DNA of 40,389 bases from a virus. Of the stretch, positions 1-8,389 are shown piece after piece. A program made the translations under genes and the position numbers. Position 1 is the stretch's first letter, and each line of letters opens with the position of its first letter. The notes beneath the pieces were generated by a model. That model was not told the DNA's origin. It did not search any database and worked only from the letters and a program-made list of their open reading frames with translations. The DNA lies in the IMG/VR virus record IMGVR_UViG_3300025120_000160, positions 1 to 40,389 of that record; one strand, written 5' to 3'.

Positions 1-572
1 CAATAGGAGCGGCAGGTGCTGCTTCTTCAGGATCTGCTTACAATACAACTGCTGGTAACGGTGGTAGCACTGTTTTATCAGGAGCTACAACAGGAGCTAT
101 TTTTACTTTAACAGGTGGTACAGGTGGTTCTGGCGTCAATGGTGGTGTTCAAGGACCTTTACGTACTAATAATCCTTCTGTTGCAGGAACAGCAACAGTC
201 AATGCAACACCTCTTACTTCAGGAAGTTTTCGAGAGTCTGATGGTTCATCAGTCACGTTTGGCACAGCAACAACCTTGGACGACGGACCAGTGGGTACTT
301 TTAATCAATCAGGTAATGGTACCGCAGGAACAAATCCCGGAAATTGTAGTGGTGACAACTGTCAAATTGATGGAGGTGCAGGGGGCTCTTCTTATGCAGG
401 TAATATTGCTGGAGGTGTAGCAGGCGATACAAGTGCTGGATCTAGTGGCGGTAGTGGTTCACGAGGATCAGGCGCAGGTGGTGGTGGAGCACAAGTTCCT
501 GGAGGTTTCTCTACAGCAGGTGGTTCTGGAGGCGCAGGCGAAATTAAATTTAGATTTTTACGAGTTAATTAA
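1..572 (+). CDS. Glycine-rich tail/fibre-type protein, 3' part
   Basis: The reading frame is open from base 3 to the TAA at 570-572, giving 189 visible residues; the start lies off the left edge. The protein is dominated by Gly, Ser, Ala and Thr with runs such as GGSGG and GAGGGG, and ends in a short non-repetitive segment, EIKFRFLRVN. Low-complexity glycine-rich C-terminal domains of this kind are typical of phage tail fibres and other receptor-contact proteins, and the position just before tail genes agrees. No specific family is recognised. The fibre role is inferred from composition and context only. Confidence 0.7.
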   Translation, partial: IGAAGAASSGSAYNTTAGNGGSTVLSGATTGAIFTLTGGTGGSGVNGGVQGPLRTNNPSVAGTATVNATPLTSGSFRESDGSSVTFGTATTLDDGPVGTFNQSGNGTAGTNPGNCSGDNCQIDGGAGGSSYAGNIAGGVAGDTSAGSSGGSGSRGSGAGGGGAQVPGGFSTAGGSGGAGEIKFRFLRVN

Positions 573-587
573 GAAAGGTGAATAATA

Positions 588-1433
588 ATGATAGAAGGCG
601 ATCTTAAAGATCATAATATAAAACTATATTTAGGTATGCCCATGTACGGTGGGATGCTTAGTGAAAATACACTACATGGTGTATTAGGGCTACAAAACTG
701 GACAGCAAAGTCTGATGTAGGTATGAAACTACAAACGATGGGTAATGAGTCATTAATTACTCGAGCAAGAAATACTATTGTCTCTATGTTTTTAGATGAT
801 CAAAATTATATAGGCACACATCTTTTATTTATTGATGCTGATATCGGTTTTCAACCGATGAATATTGAACGACTAATTAGAGCAGACAAAGATATTGCTT
901 GTGGTATTTATCCTCGTAAATGTATTCATTGGAATCAAGTCAAAGATGCACTGATAAAAAATCCTGATCTTCCAGAAGAACAATTACAATATAAAGCTTT
1001 AGGTTATAACTTGAATTTTGAAAACACACAAAGCATTAAATTACAAGGTGGATTTTGTGAAGTTATGGAAGCAGCAACAGGTATGATGCTGATTAAAAGA
1101 GATGTATTTTCTAAAATGAGAAAGGCTTATCCTGAACGTAAATACAAATCTGATCAAATTGTTAATGGTCAAATTTGGCGTTCTGATAACTGCTATGATC
1201 TCTTTGGTGTCGGTAAATTACCTTGGGATGAGAGTGAAAGATACCTCAGTGAAGACTATTATTTTTCTAGACTATGGTCTAAGATCGGTGGTAAGATATG
1301 GGCGGATATCGCTTCGCCATTACAGCATCATGGTAGTATGCATTTTAGTGGTCATGTTGGATCCATGTTTAGTTTAGCTGATGACATTAACAAAAATACA
1401 ACTCAAACCGGGAATACAGAAACAAACAAGTAG
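588..1433 (+). CDS. GT-A-type glycosyltransferase
   Basis: 281 aa, with AAAGGTG ahead of the ATG as ribosome site. The fold signature is FIDADIGF: D83-A-D85 is the DxD motif that binds metal and nucleotide-sugar in GT-A enzymes. ESLITRARN (54-62) and CGIYPRK also fit the phage glycosyltransferase family often found near tail genes. The likely role is transfer of a sugar, perhaps to phage DNA, virion or host surface; the substrate cannot be read from sequence. The last 53 bases overlap the next gene in another frame. Confident on class, not on substrate. Confidence 0.8.
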   Translation: MIEGDLKDHNIKLYLGMPMYGGMLSENTLHGVLGLQNWTAKSDVGMKLQTMGNESLITRARNTIVSMFLDDQNYIGTHLLFIDADIGFQPMNIERLIRADKDIACGIYPRKCIHWNQVKDALIKNPDLPEEQLQYKALGYNLNFENTQSIKLQGGFCEVMEAATGMMLIKRDVFSKMRKAYPERKYKSDQIVNGQIWRSDNCYDLFGVGKLPWDESERYLSEDYYFSRLWSKIGGKIWADIASPLQHHGSMHFSGHVGSMFSLADDINKNTTQTGNTETNK

Positions 1434-3249
1434 TCTAGGTGTAGCTAATGGTTACACGGATTGCGATAATATTCGTTTTCGTTATGGTCTCCCTGAAAAA
1501 ATAGGTGGTTGGCAAAAGACTACAGACAATAAGTTAATTGGTGTGGCTCGTGATGCTCATCATTGGGTTTCACTAGATGGCACACGATTAGCGGCTCTCG
1601 GTACAGATAAAAAATTATACATTTATGCTAACAGTATTTTGTATGACATCACACCTGTAAGACAAACTAATTCTTCTGTAGCTAATATTTTTGCAACAAC
1701 AAATGGTTCAGCTAATGTGACTGTTAATATTACAAGTCATGGAGCCAATGTAGGAGATATTGTTACTTTCTCAGGCACTACAGGATTATCAGGCACAAGT
1801 TTTACAGCAGAACAATTTAATCGAAGTTTTGAAATAAAATCAATAACAAGTACCAATGCTTTTGTTATTCAGCAAGATGCAACAGAATCCACAGGAACCA
1901 CTACAAATAATGGAACTGCTACTGCAGTTTTTGATATTAGTATTGCTCCACCCTTTTCTACTTTTGGTTATGGTTGGGGTACATCAACTTGGAATACAGA
2001 AACATGGGGCACAGCTCGTTCAACATCTTCTGTAACATTAGATGGTCGAGATTGGTCACTTGATAATTTTGGCGAATTATTAATTGCAACTGCACTAAAT
2101 GGATCTACGTTTCAATGGTCGCCGACCTCGGATGGTTTAACAGGTAAAGCAAGTTTAGTTACAAATGCACCAACAACTTCAAAGTTTTCTTTAGTGTCTA
2201 CACCCGACAGACATTTAATTTTATTCGGTACAGAAAAAACTGTAGGCACAGGTTCTTCACAAGATCCTTTGTTACTGCGTTTCTCATCACAAGAAGATAT
2301 TAATACATATCAACCTGCTGCAGAAAATACGGCAGGGTCACTGCGAATACAAGATGGTTCTAGTATTGTGGGAGCAGACAAAGCTCGTGGTCAAATATTA
2401 GTATGGACAGATACATCATTGCATGGCTTACAATTTATTGGTCCACCCTTTACATTTGGATTAAATCAATTAGGCCGTAACTGTGGATTGTTAGGGCAAC
2501 ACTCTGCTGTTGTTGTCAGAGACGTGGCCTACTGGATGGGTCAGAATGCTTTCTTTGTCTTTGATGGTACCGTGAAAAAATTACCTTGTAGTGTTGATGA
2601 TTTCGTATTTGAAAATTTAGATTTAACACAATCCGATCAAATCTTTGCTGGTGTGAATACAGAGTTTGCAGAAATTATTTGGTTCTATGTAACTAATCCT
2701 GATAACATTGCACAACCACAAGTTAATCGTTGTGTTGTCTATAACTACTTAGAACAAACCTGGTCCGTGGGCACACTCAATAGAACATCGTGGGTTGATC
2801 GTGGTGTCTTTCAGTTTCCTTTAGCAACAGAATATTTAACAAATACTGCTGCCAATACAACACCCACCGTGATTGGTTTATCGAATGGTGCCTCCAATTA
2901 TTATGAACAAGAGTTTGGTACAGATGATGATGGTTCTGCTATGCAATCTTTTATTCAAACAGGAGATTTTACCATTGATCAGTCTGGAGAAAACCCTATG
3001 AGAATCTCTAGATTTGTTCCTGACTTTAGAGATCAATCAGGTAACCTAACTGTAACATTTAGTTTTAAAGATTATCCTTATGGAAATGTTGTTAGTCAAA
3101 CAGCTTTGACAGTAGCAACAACAGATACAAAAAAAGATATGAGAGGTAGAGGTAGACAAGCTAATTTTAGAATAGAAAGTAATACTGCAGGTGGTAATTT
3201 TAAAATAGGAACGTATCATATAGATGCAGAACCTGATGGAGGACGATAA
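1381..3249 (+). CDS. Large virion protein, tail or head-closure/stabilisation type
   Basis: 622 aa. The N-terminus (QLKPGIQKQTSS, then DCDNIRFRYGLPEKIGGW) is a signature I associate with a large structural protein of marine podovirus-like phages, sometimes annotated as stabilisation or tail protein. The body looks beta-rich and repetitive (many Gly, Thr, Asn, Trp), as in a propeller or tail-tube-associated fold. The start at 1381 is kept because the family signature begins immediately after it, which makes the 53-base overlap with the glycosyltransferase real. It overlaps the next gene by one base (TAATG). The exact virion position is not determined. Confidence 0.75.
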   Translation: MTLTKIQLKPGIQKQTSSLGVANGYTDCDNIRFRYGLPEKIGGWQKTTDNKLIGVARDAHHWVSLDGTRLAALGTDKKLYIYANSILYDITPVRQTNSSVANIFATTNGSANVTVNITSHGANVGDIVTFSGTTGLSGTSFTAEQFNRSFEIKSITSTNAFVIQQDATESTGTTTNNGTATAVFDISIAPPFSTFGYGWGTSTWNTETWGTARSTSSVTLDGRDWSLDNFGELLIATALNGSTFQWSPTSDGLTGKASLVTNAPTTSKFSLVSTPDRHLILFGTEKTVGTGSSQDPLLLRFSSQEDINTYQPAAENTAGSLRIQDGSSIVGADKARGQILVWTDTSLHGLQFIGPPFTFGLNQLGRNCGLLGQHSAVVVRDVAYWMGQNAFFVFDGTVKKLPCSVDDFVFENLDLTQSDQIFAGVNTEFAEIIWFYVTNPDNIAQPQVNRCVVYNYLEQTWSVGTLNRTSWVDRGVFQFPLATEYLTNTAANTTPTVIGLSNGASNYYEQEFGTDDDGSAMQSFIQTGDFTIDQSGENPMRISRFVPDFRDQSGNLTVTFSFKDYPYGNVVSQTALTVATTDTKKDMRGRGRQANFRIESNTAGGNFKIGTYHIDAEPDGGR

Positions 3250-3437
3250 TGGCTAAAATACCTCAAACTAGATTTCCTGATCCACCACAAGATTATGATC
3301 CTAGAGCTTTTGCTGAGATGGTACGACAACTAGAACAAATTGTTCTACAATTAAATTCATCCTATCAACAAGATAATAAAGACGAAGTGAACAGAAGAAC
3401 TACATTCTTTGCAACAGGAGGAACAACAGATGCCTGA
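3249..3437 (+). CDS. Small hypothetical protein in tail module
   Basis: 62 aa, starting on the TAATG overlap with the preceding gene. It begins with a proline/aspartate-rich stretch (RFPDPPQDYDPRAF) and continues as a predicted helix (EMVRQLEQIVLQLNSSYQQ), which may be a short coiled coil. There is no membrane segment or signal peptide. Co-directional and overlapping with neighbours, it probably belongs to the virion module. Function unknown. Confidence 0.7.
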   Translation: MAKIPQTRFPDPPQDYDPRAFAEMVRQLEQIVLQLNSSYQQDNKDEVNRRTTFFATGGTTDA

Positions 3438-3786
3438 TCGTTTTAGAACCTTTGCTTTAAGTCCTGCAAATACAGGAGCAAATACTTTATTTACAGTTCC
3501 ATTAGCTGATGTGGCAGCGACACCACCCGTTCCTGTGACTACTTTTATGGTCAAAACCATTGTTTTACATAATGATTCAGGGTCTGGAACACTCAATGCA
3601 GTATTAACTTATAACAACGGAACCACTGATTTTGAGATAAATAATGTAGCTGTGCAACATCAAGGTACAAAGATTATTAATGGCACCTTTGTTTTTGAAG
3701 GTGGCGACAGTTTAAAAGTAACGTCAAGTGCAGCTAATGACCTTGTAATTAAGGTTTCTGTGCTTGAAATGAAAGACCAACAATAG
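3430..3786 (+). CDS. Small beta-rich probable virion protein
   Basis: 118 aa. The ATG at 3430 is chosen over an in-frame TTG upstream because AGGAGG at 3416-3421 lies at ideal spacing; that Shine-Dalgarno sits inside the end of the previous gene, which overlaps by 8 bases. The sequence is rich in Val, Thr and Asn with alternating hydrophobics (TFMVKTIVLHNDSG, DLVIKVSVLEM), as expected for a beta-sandwich such as a decoration or tail accessory protein. No family recognised. Confidence 0.75.
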   Translation: MPDRFRTFALSPANTGANTLFTVPLADVAATPPVPVTTFMVKTIVLHNDSGSGTLNAVLTYNNGTTDFEINNVAVQHQGTKIINGTFVFEGGDSLKVTSSAANDLVIKVSVLEMKDQQ

Positions 3787-3803
3787 TACAAATAAAGGTT
3801 AAT

Positions 3804-4055
3804 ATGAATAAAATAGTAGAAGAACCAAAGCTTTTAGGACACAAAGAAGTTAATGGTCAACAGGTTCCTGTTTACAGTTGTAAAACAGAAACAGTGCTTA
3901 CGAATAAAAATACTAGTGAAACGTACGAATCGGAAGAAGCGTGCACTGCAGACATTGAAAATCCAGATACGGATACTGCAGAAGAGCATATTCAAAGAGA
4001 TGTAAAAATTTTCGCACCACGACTTGCTAGTTTGGGTGCATCAAATAAAAAATAA
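3804..4055 (+). CDS. Small acidic hypothetical protein
   Basis: 83 aa with AAAGG ahead of the ATG. The middle is acidic (SEEACTADIENPDTDTAEEH), followed by a short basic or hydrophobic tail (VKIFAPRLASLGASNKK). There are two cysteines and no membrane helix. It lies between tail-type genes with gaps under 20 bases, so it is cotranscribed with them. Function unknown. Confidence 0.65.
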   Translation: MNKIVEEPKLLGHKEVNGQQVPVYSCKTETVLTNKNTSETYESEEACTADIENPDTDTAEEHIQRDVKIFAPRLASLGASNKK

Positions 4056-4064
4056 AGGTGAAAA

Positions 4065-5096
4065 ATGGATCAAAAAGAGTATGCACAGATTTATGAACTA
4101 GGTCTCGGATCTCTTATTGGTGATTTTTTTCAAAATGTTAAAGACACTGTTGTGGGTGTTGCTAGGGCAGTAGAGCCTATAGCTCCTTATGTTTTACCTT
4201 TTATTCCAGGTATTGGTCCTGCAGCACAACTAGGAATAGGTGCTGGAATAGGTTTAGCCGCTGGGAAAAAACCAGTAGACGTAGCAAAAGATTTAGCCTT
4301 GCAAGCAGCTCTTACAGGTGTAACAGGTGGGTTCAAAGGTACAGGGACACAAGCTGCTATTGGTGGTGGAAAAGAAATGCCTTTTCTCAGTAATATGAGA
4401 GGAGACCCATCAATTATTTCGTCAGGTATTGAACAAGCTGCTCCTAATTTCTTTGAAAAAACAGTAGGTGCAACAAAAGACTTTTTTACAGGTGAGGGTA
4501 TAGGTGCAAGAATAAATCCTTTTAGTGATGCTTCTAAATTTAAGTTAAACTCTGCTTATTCAGGTGTGGATAAAAGTATTATTGAAGATATCATGAGAAA
4601 CCCATTTGATCCAAAATATTCAGATTATGTGAATAAGTTTGGTATGCCTATGCAAGAGCGAGGTATCGTAGGTCAAATTGCTCCATTAGCTACTTTAGCC
4701 AGTGCTGCTGCACCTGTATTATTTCCTCAACAAGCACCCGTAGAAGAAGATGAATCAGATGCTGTACAACAATACAGAGACGCTTTTCAAATTTCTTACT
4801 CCGCGGACGGCGGACCAGTGACCGGGTTTGCTGCAGGTAGTGGCCAAAAAATAGAGCACCCTAATGGTAAAGTAAAAGAACATCCAAAGCGTATCGGTGA
4901 AATTGCAGGAGCTGGAACGGGAACTTCTGATGATATTCCTGCAATGCTATCGGACGGAGAATTTGTCATGACTGCTCAAGCTGTGAGAAACGCGGGCGGC
5001 GGATCGCGGAAACAAGGAGCAAAAAACATGTATAAAATGATGAAAAGTTTAGAAAACGGTGGTAGTCTATCACAGCAAAGTATAGGTATGGTATAA
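4065..5096 (+). CDS. Probable internal virion protein
   Basis: 343 aa. The N-terminal third is hydrophobic and glycine/alanine/proline-rich (about 35-70), suggesting membrane interaction. The C-terminal part has YSADGGPVTGFA at 245-256, then SDDIPAMLSDGEFVMTAQAV at 288-307 and a basic helix MYKMMKSLENGG. I know the DDIPAMLSDGEFVM signature from uncharacterised virion-associated proteins of marine phages. It is the first of four consecutive large genes that look like internal or ejection proteins. It ends on a TAATG overlap with the next gene. Confidence 0.7.
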   Translation: MDQKEYAQIYELGLGSLIGDFFQNVKDTVVGVARAVEPIAPYVLPFIPGIGPAAQLGIGAGIGLAAGKKPVDVAKDLALQAALTGVTGGFKGTGTQAAIGGGKEMPFLSNMRGDPSIISSGIEQAAPNFFEKTVGATKDFFTGEGIGARINPFSDASKFKLNSAYSGVDKSIIEDIMRNPFDPKYSDYVNKFGMPMQERGIVGQIAPLATLASAAAPVLFPQQAPVEEDESDAVQQYRDAFQISYSADGGPVTGFAAGSGQKIEHPNGKVKEHPKRIGEIAGAGTGTSDDIPAMLSDGEFVMTAQAVRNAGGGSRKQGAKNMYKMMKSLENGGSLSQQSIGMV

Positions 5097-6019
5097 TGGA
5101 AGAAGAGATTCAAGGTAAATATTTAGGGTACTTAGATAGTATTCAAGGACTTATTAGTGATATTCAATCAGGAGCTGTTCAAGGTGTTCCTGAACAAAAA
5201 TTAGCAGAATTAAATAGTCTTTATCAGCAAGCTCAAGACAGGTTTACTCAAGGTATTGGAGCCTTTGAACCCTATGTTCAAACAGGACAAGAAACAATGG
5301 CCGAGGGAGTATCATCTATTGGAACAGGTCAAGAGGCTTTAGGTCAGGCTGCAGATATCTACAAAGGATTAGGAACTGCTCCTACGATGGAACAGATTCA
5401 ACCTTTTATCAACCCTTATCAACAAGTTATTCAAGATGAAATTAATCGTGCTTATGATATTGCTGCTAATCAAGCCTCTGCCGAAGCAATAGGGTCAGGT
5501 GCTTTTGGTGGTGGCCGTGAAGGAATTCAAAGAGCTCAAATGGAGAGAGATAGAACTTCTGCTTTAACACAAGCGCAAGGACAAGCTTTTGGACAAGGAT
5601 TACAACAGTATTTAGCTTCTCAATCAGCCGCTGCTGGTGGCTTGGGAAATGTCGCTAGTCAGTTTGGTAGTTTTGGAACACAATTAGGGCAATCAGGTGC
5701 GGGTCAAGCAGGTCTTGGTTTTGATGTACAAAAAGCAGGAATTGCTGATGTCAGCACTTTATTAGATTTTGCTAACTTACAGCAACAACAACAACAAAAA
5801 GGTTTTGACGTTGATTATTCTAATCAATTGGCTCAGTATCAACGACCATTTACAGAATTAGGTTTCTTAGGATCTGCATTTGGTTATGCACCATCAATAC
5901 CTTCTTATACCCCTGCAGGTGGCGGAGGATCTGTATCCCCTCTACAACAAATGATTGGTTATGGTTCATTAGGGTTAGGAGCTCTTAGTGGATTAAAAGG
6001 AATTCAAGGGTTGTTTTAA
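5096..6019 (+). CDS. Gln/Ala/Gly-rich probable internal virion protein
   Basis: 307 aa, start on a TAATG overlap. The sequence is strongly enriched in Gln, Gly and Ala, with a long predicted helix (about 118-180: YDIAANQASAEAIGSGAFGG, then an RAQMERDR-type segment) and a poly-Gln run near 228-233. Gln/Ala-rich helical proteins at this position are commonly DNA-injection or inner-core proteins in podovirus-like phages. There are no enzymatic motifs. Function inferred from composition and order. Confidence 0.65.
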   Translation: MEEEIQGKYLGYLDSIQGLISDIQSGAVQGVPEQKLAELNSLYQQAQDRFTQGIGAFEPYVQTGQETMAEGVSSIGTGQEALGQAADIYKGLGTAPTMEQIQPFINPYQQVIQDEINRAYDIAANQASAEAIGSGAFGGGREGIQRAQMERDRTSALTQAQGQAFGQGLQQYLASQSAAAGGLGNVASQFGSFGTQLGQSGAGQAGLGFDVQKAGIADVSTLLDFANLQQQQQQKGFDVDYSNQLAQYQRPFTELGFLGSAFGYAPSIPSYTPAGGGGSVSPLQQMIGYGSLGLGALSGLKGIQGLF

Positions 6020-8388
6020 TGACAGTTCTTACAAGACCTATGTTTCAACCACAGATTGTGAGAAGACAAACGGGTACCCCTATAACAGGTGAAATGAAAA
6101 ATGTTTTAAGAGATGAATTTCAAGCTAGTGAAAATAATATTAAAAATTTATCTTCTTTAACTCCTGATGCTAGAGACGTTTTAATGGAAGCGTTATCTAT
6201 GAGAAACATTGGGGTTTTTAAAGAAAAACCTGAATTAGATGATTATGGAAAGACTGTTATTGATCCTGAATTTCAAAACTTTTTATTAAGCACTTATGGA
6301 GAAAGAGGCCAAAGTATTTTGGACACTCTTTTACAAGGTAATAACTCAGAAAACTTCAGCATGTTAACTGGTTTAATGAATGAGTTTACTAATTTTAAAA
6401 TTTCAAATGAGATGAAAGAAAAAGAAGCTGTCCCCTCTAGAAGCGATGGTTTATCTGAGGCAGAAAAAAACTTTTTAAATAGATTAAAAAATAGAGCTGA
6501 AGGATCACCTATGGAAGGTGAAAGATCAGATGCTGTTGGTATTGCTGATGGATTAGATCAAGAGACGATGCAAGCAGATCCTAATACTGAAGGTGTTGCA
6601 AAAGTTTCTCCTGAGCAATATGTCGAACTCATGAACCAAGTTCGTGGTGATGAAGTTCCTATGGAAGGAAGAGTTCAAGAACTAGCGATGACTGTTGGAG
6701 AGAAAGACGCTCAAGATACTCCCTTATCTGTCTTAGCTTTAGTTCAGCCCGTCTTTGAATTACAAGAACAACAAGGAGGGTTAGCCGCGGCCCCCGGAGC
6801 GCAACAAATGATGCAGCAACAGAACCCTATGATGATGAAAGAAGGAGGTATCGTTTATCGTGAAAATGGAAGTGATTCAAAAGGTGAAAATGCTTTTTCT
6901 ACTTTAGCTGCCGCTGGTTTTGATAAAAATATGTTAGATGCTGTTCAATCGCTTGGTAAAGAATATTTTGGAGTAGGATCAGAATTTGATACTCAAGCTG
7001 CTCGTCAACAATACGAACAAATGTTAATTAATAAAAGTCAAATGAGAGATCAAGCTTATTTAGATGCTGCTCCTTTATTATTACAGTTAGGGGCTACTGC
7101 ATTAAACCCTGAAGCCAGTATAAGTGATGTATTTACTGTGGGTGCTAGTAACTTAGCTAAGTTTGGTTCAGATATAGGAAACAAAACAAAAGTTTTACAA
7201 GATCAAGCTTTAAAATTAGCGTTAGCGGATAAACAAAAAGAAGAGAACAAAGAGTCAGCATTTATGTCTGCTATAGCTCCAAAATTACTTGAAACTGCAT
7301 TTAAAGACCCACAAACTGTAGCACTACAAGCTTTGGACATAACTTCTAAAACTTTAGATAATCTAGAAAAAGAAACAAAATTAGGTGTTTTAGATGAAAC
7401 ATTACAAACAGAATTAGCAACAAGTATTGCCTCTTTAGAGAAAATGAAAACTGAAAATAAATATTTAGGAACAACCTTGCAACTAGATATTGAAACAAAA
7501 TTAGAACAACTTTATGGAATACAGTACGATAATAACAAAAAGCAGTTAGATAATGAATATCAAACAATTATGAATAATTTTGCCGAGGATAAAGAGGATG
7601 CTGCACTTCAAGGTCAATTATTAAATAATATCAACACAAGATTGAATAACGCTAAATTAGGTATTGAAAATGAATATATAAAAACAGAAAAAGATTTAGG
7701 ATTGGAAAAATTAAACGCTGATATTAATTCAGTATTAGGCCAAAACATCGGTCAAGTTTTTGAGAATGAAATGAAACAAATAGAATTACAAAACTTTGAT
7801 GCAATGCAAACTTTAGAGTTAATTGAAAAACAAGAAACAATTAACAAATTAATGGCAGAAGCAAAAGAGATGGACTTTGAAAAGATAAACGCAGAGTCTA
7901 GTTTTAGAAAAGAATTTGTAGCATTAAAAGTATATAAAAACACTGATCAAAGATATACATCATTAACTAATCTCATAGCTGCCGCTGAAGAAGATTCCGC
8001 AGCAGGTGATGTTGCTTTCATTTTTGATTTTATGAGAATGGTTGATCCAAATTCTGTCGTCAAAGAAGGTGAGTTTCAATTAGCTGAAGATGCTTCTCCT
8101 CTAATGAAAGGATTGGAAAAATTACTTAATAAAGCAAAAACAGGAGAGAGATTATTGCCTGAGCAAAGAGACGAATTCTTATCTACTGCTAGAAGTATTT
8201 TTGGAAAATCATTGGAAACATATCAAGCCACTGAAGAAACCTATAAGGAAATAGCTGGTAACATATTTGGAAAAGATGACATACAAAACATTATACCTGG
8301 GATACAGTTTGATCAAAAACTACTTACATCAATTAATAATAAAGATTCTTTTGACAGTTATTTAAAATCAATAGGAATAGACGGTTAA
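6019..8388 (+). CDS. Large coiled-coil probable internal virion protein
   Basis: 789 aa, start on a TAATG overlap. The N-terminal 270 residues are acidic and loosely structured, and end in a Met/Gln-rich stretch with MMMKEGGIVYRENGS (about 272-286). The rest is mostly long amphipathic helix rich in Leu, Lys, Glu and Gln (about 370-640), a likely extended coiled coil. The GGIVYRE motif is familiar from marine phage virion proteins. No peptidase, transglycosylase or other catalytic motif is apparent. Probably part of the ejected core, by position. Confidence 0.65.
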   Translation: MTVLTRPMFQPQIVRRQTGTPITGEMKNVLRDEFQASENNIKNLSSLTPDARDVLMEALSMRNIGVFKEKPELDDYGKTVIDPEFQNFLLSTYGERGQSILDTLLQGNNSENFSMLTGLMNEFTNFKISNEMKEKEAVPSRSDGLSEAEKNFLNRLKNRAEGSPMEGERSDAVGIADGLDQETMQADPNTEGVAKVSPEQYVELMNQVRGDEVPMEGRVQELAMTVGEKDAQDTPLSVLALVQPVFELQEQQGGLAAAPGAQQMMQQQNPMMMKEGGIVYRENGSDSKGENAFSTLAAAGFDKNMLDAVQSLGKEYFGVGSEFDTQAARQQYEQMLINKSQMRDQAYLDAAPLLLQLGATALNPEASISDVFTVGASNLAKFGSDIGNKTKVLQDQALKLALADKQKEENKESAFMSAIAPKLLETAFKDPQTVALQALDITSKTLDNLEKETKLGVLDETLQTELATSIASLEKMKTENKYLGTTLQLDIETKLEQLYGIQYDNNKKQLDNEYQTIMNNFAEDKEDAALQGQLLNNINTRLNNAKLGIENEYIKTEKDLGLEKLNADINSVLGQNIGQVFENEMKQIELQNFDAMQTLELIEKQETINKLMAEAKEMDFEKINAESSFRKEFVALKVYKNTDQRYTSLTNLIAAAEEDSAAGDVAFIFDFMRMVDPNSVVKEGEFQLAEDASPLMKGLEKLLNKAKTGERLLPEQRDEFLSTARSIFGKSLETYQATEETYKEIAGNIFGKDDIQNIIPGIQFDQKLLTSINNKDSFDSYLKSIGIDG

Positions 8389-8389
8389 A